Of a stretch of 5,978 bases of DNA, positions 5,483 through 5,978 are shown in pieces. The notes under the pieces were generated by a model that was given only the letters and a program-made list of their open reading frames with translations, was not told the origin of the DNA and searched no databases. Within the stretch, counting starts at the first letter, position 1. Every line of letters starts with the position of its first letter. Source of the DNA: Bradyrhizobiaceae bacterium (GTDB taxonomy: Bacteria; Pseudomonadota; Alphaproteobacteria; Rhizobiales; Hyphomicrobiaceae); assembly GCA_947475855.1 (NCBI GenBank), contig CANJPN010000403.1, positions 1 to 5,978 of the forward strand, in the 5' to 3' direction. Position numbers and translations under genes: made by a program.

Positions 5483-5978
5483 CGCCAATCACCCTCACCT
5501 CGACTTCTTCAAAAGCGCACCAGAAGTCGGGGCCCTTCGCTCCACCGGAGTTACCCGGCTTCGCTGCTACTACGACCCCGTCCGACACCCGCTGTGACCG
5601 TCGCCAGAAGCGACGTCGAGGCCGCTACACTCGTCACCAGCGGGTCTCCCCCGATTACCCGAACCATCGTCTTCCGACGTGCCGTGCCCACTACCCCGAC
5701 GGATCGCGCGGGTGCGCGTGTCGATTGCTTCCCCGCTCGTACTGCCTTCCCCAAATGGCCGGAGGGTCGGCATCCGCCTTGTCACTTTCGAGGCCTGCTC
5801 GGGCTTCACACGCGTTACGGCCCGTCGGATCGCTCAACCGCCCAAGGCGGCCTTTGTCACGGGGCTTCGACCCTGACGGTTACCCGACCGAGCCGCCCGA
5901 TAGCTTCCAGACCAATCGACAATTGTCTGGGTGAGATCCTCCCTCACTGATGGTTCGCGCCTTCGGGGCGCACGGCCA

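Larger units (their letters stand above)
4049..5973 (-). mobile_element. Group II intron, apparently complete, 1925 bases
   Basis: Read on the minus strand, the element begins GTGCGCCCCGAAGGCGC at 5973. That matches the conserved GUGYG 5' end and folds at once into a GCGCC/GGCGC hairpin. It ends at 4049 in CTCTAC, with the expected AY terminal pair, seven bases counting from a bulged adenosine in domain VI. Domains I to III occupy roughly 5483-5973 (491 bases without a host gene), the maturase gene fills the domain IV loop (4187-5482), and domains V and VI lie at 4118-4150 and about 4052-4114. Five 5' exon bases (TGGCC, 5978-5974) are visible, and the 3' exon resumes at 4048. The maturase lacks an endonuclease domain, as in the bacterial ORF classes C to F and the RmInt1 type; I cannot assign the class by eye. 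I see no break, so it may be mobile. Confidence 0.9.

Noticed and set aside
4046..5950. A 634-codon open frame on the plus strand opposite the intron maturase
   Set aside because: It is antisense to a clear reverse transcriptase and to ribozyme sequence. Its composition (many Arg, His, Ala, with no recognisable domain) fits a GC-rich shadow frame.

Overview
The window is GC-rich with dense coding and reads like an alphaproteobacterium of the Bradyrhizobium/Rhodopseudomonas type. That placement is an inference from gene style: a CoxS/CoxM-type molybdenum hydroxylase pair, a TctC-type solute receptor, an IS1380-like transposase end and a group II intron of the endonuclease-less kind. No single marker fixes the genus.

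Left part (1-1616). The window opens in the last 48 codons of a probable transposase. Next comes a two-gene unit for a xanthine dehydrogenase/CO dehydrogenase-family enzyme: the [2Fe-2S] small subunit (TTG start at 236) and the FAD-binding medium subunit (746-1540). The unit closes at a strong intrinsic terminator (1586-1616). The molybdopterin-binding large subunit, which these two must partner, is not in the window. It would have to lie beyond the transposase on the left or elsewhere in the genome.

Middle part (1617-3805). An exported tripartite-tricarboxylate-transporter substrate receptor (TctC/Bug family, 1693-2748) is followed, after a 112-base gap holding a 22-base imperfect palindrome, by an exported alpha/beta hydrolase (2861-3805). 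Both have signal peptides, so a periplasmic pairing in which the hydrolase releases a carboxylate that the receptor binds is possible but not shown. No TctA/TctB membrane genes are present.

Right part (3806-5978). A 243-base spacer carries three closely packed dyad symmetries. It leads to an apparently complete group II intron on the minus strand. Both ends can be read: the 5' end GTGCG at 5973 and the 3' end ...CTAC at 4049, giving 1925 bases. The intron holds a 431-residue reverse transcriptase/maturase with YADD and a maturase (X/thumb) region but no HNH endonuclease domain. A 33-base domain V hairpin (4118-4150) and a domain VI hairpin with a bulged branch-point A (4055) are visible. Only five bases of the 5' exon lie inside the window, so the interrupted locus cannot be named.

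I found no CRISPR array, tRNA or rRNA, and no clearly new defence or biosynthetic system. The best material for follow-up is the intron with its defined ends, the missing catalytic subunit beside a transposase remnant, and the palindromes around the hydrolase.
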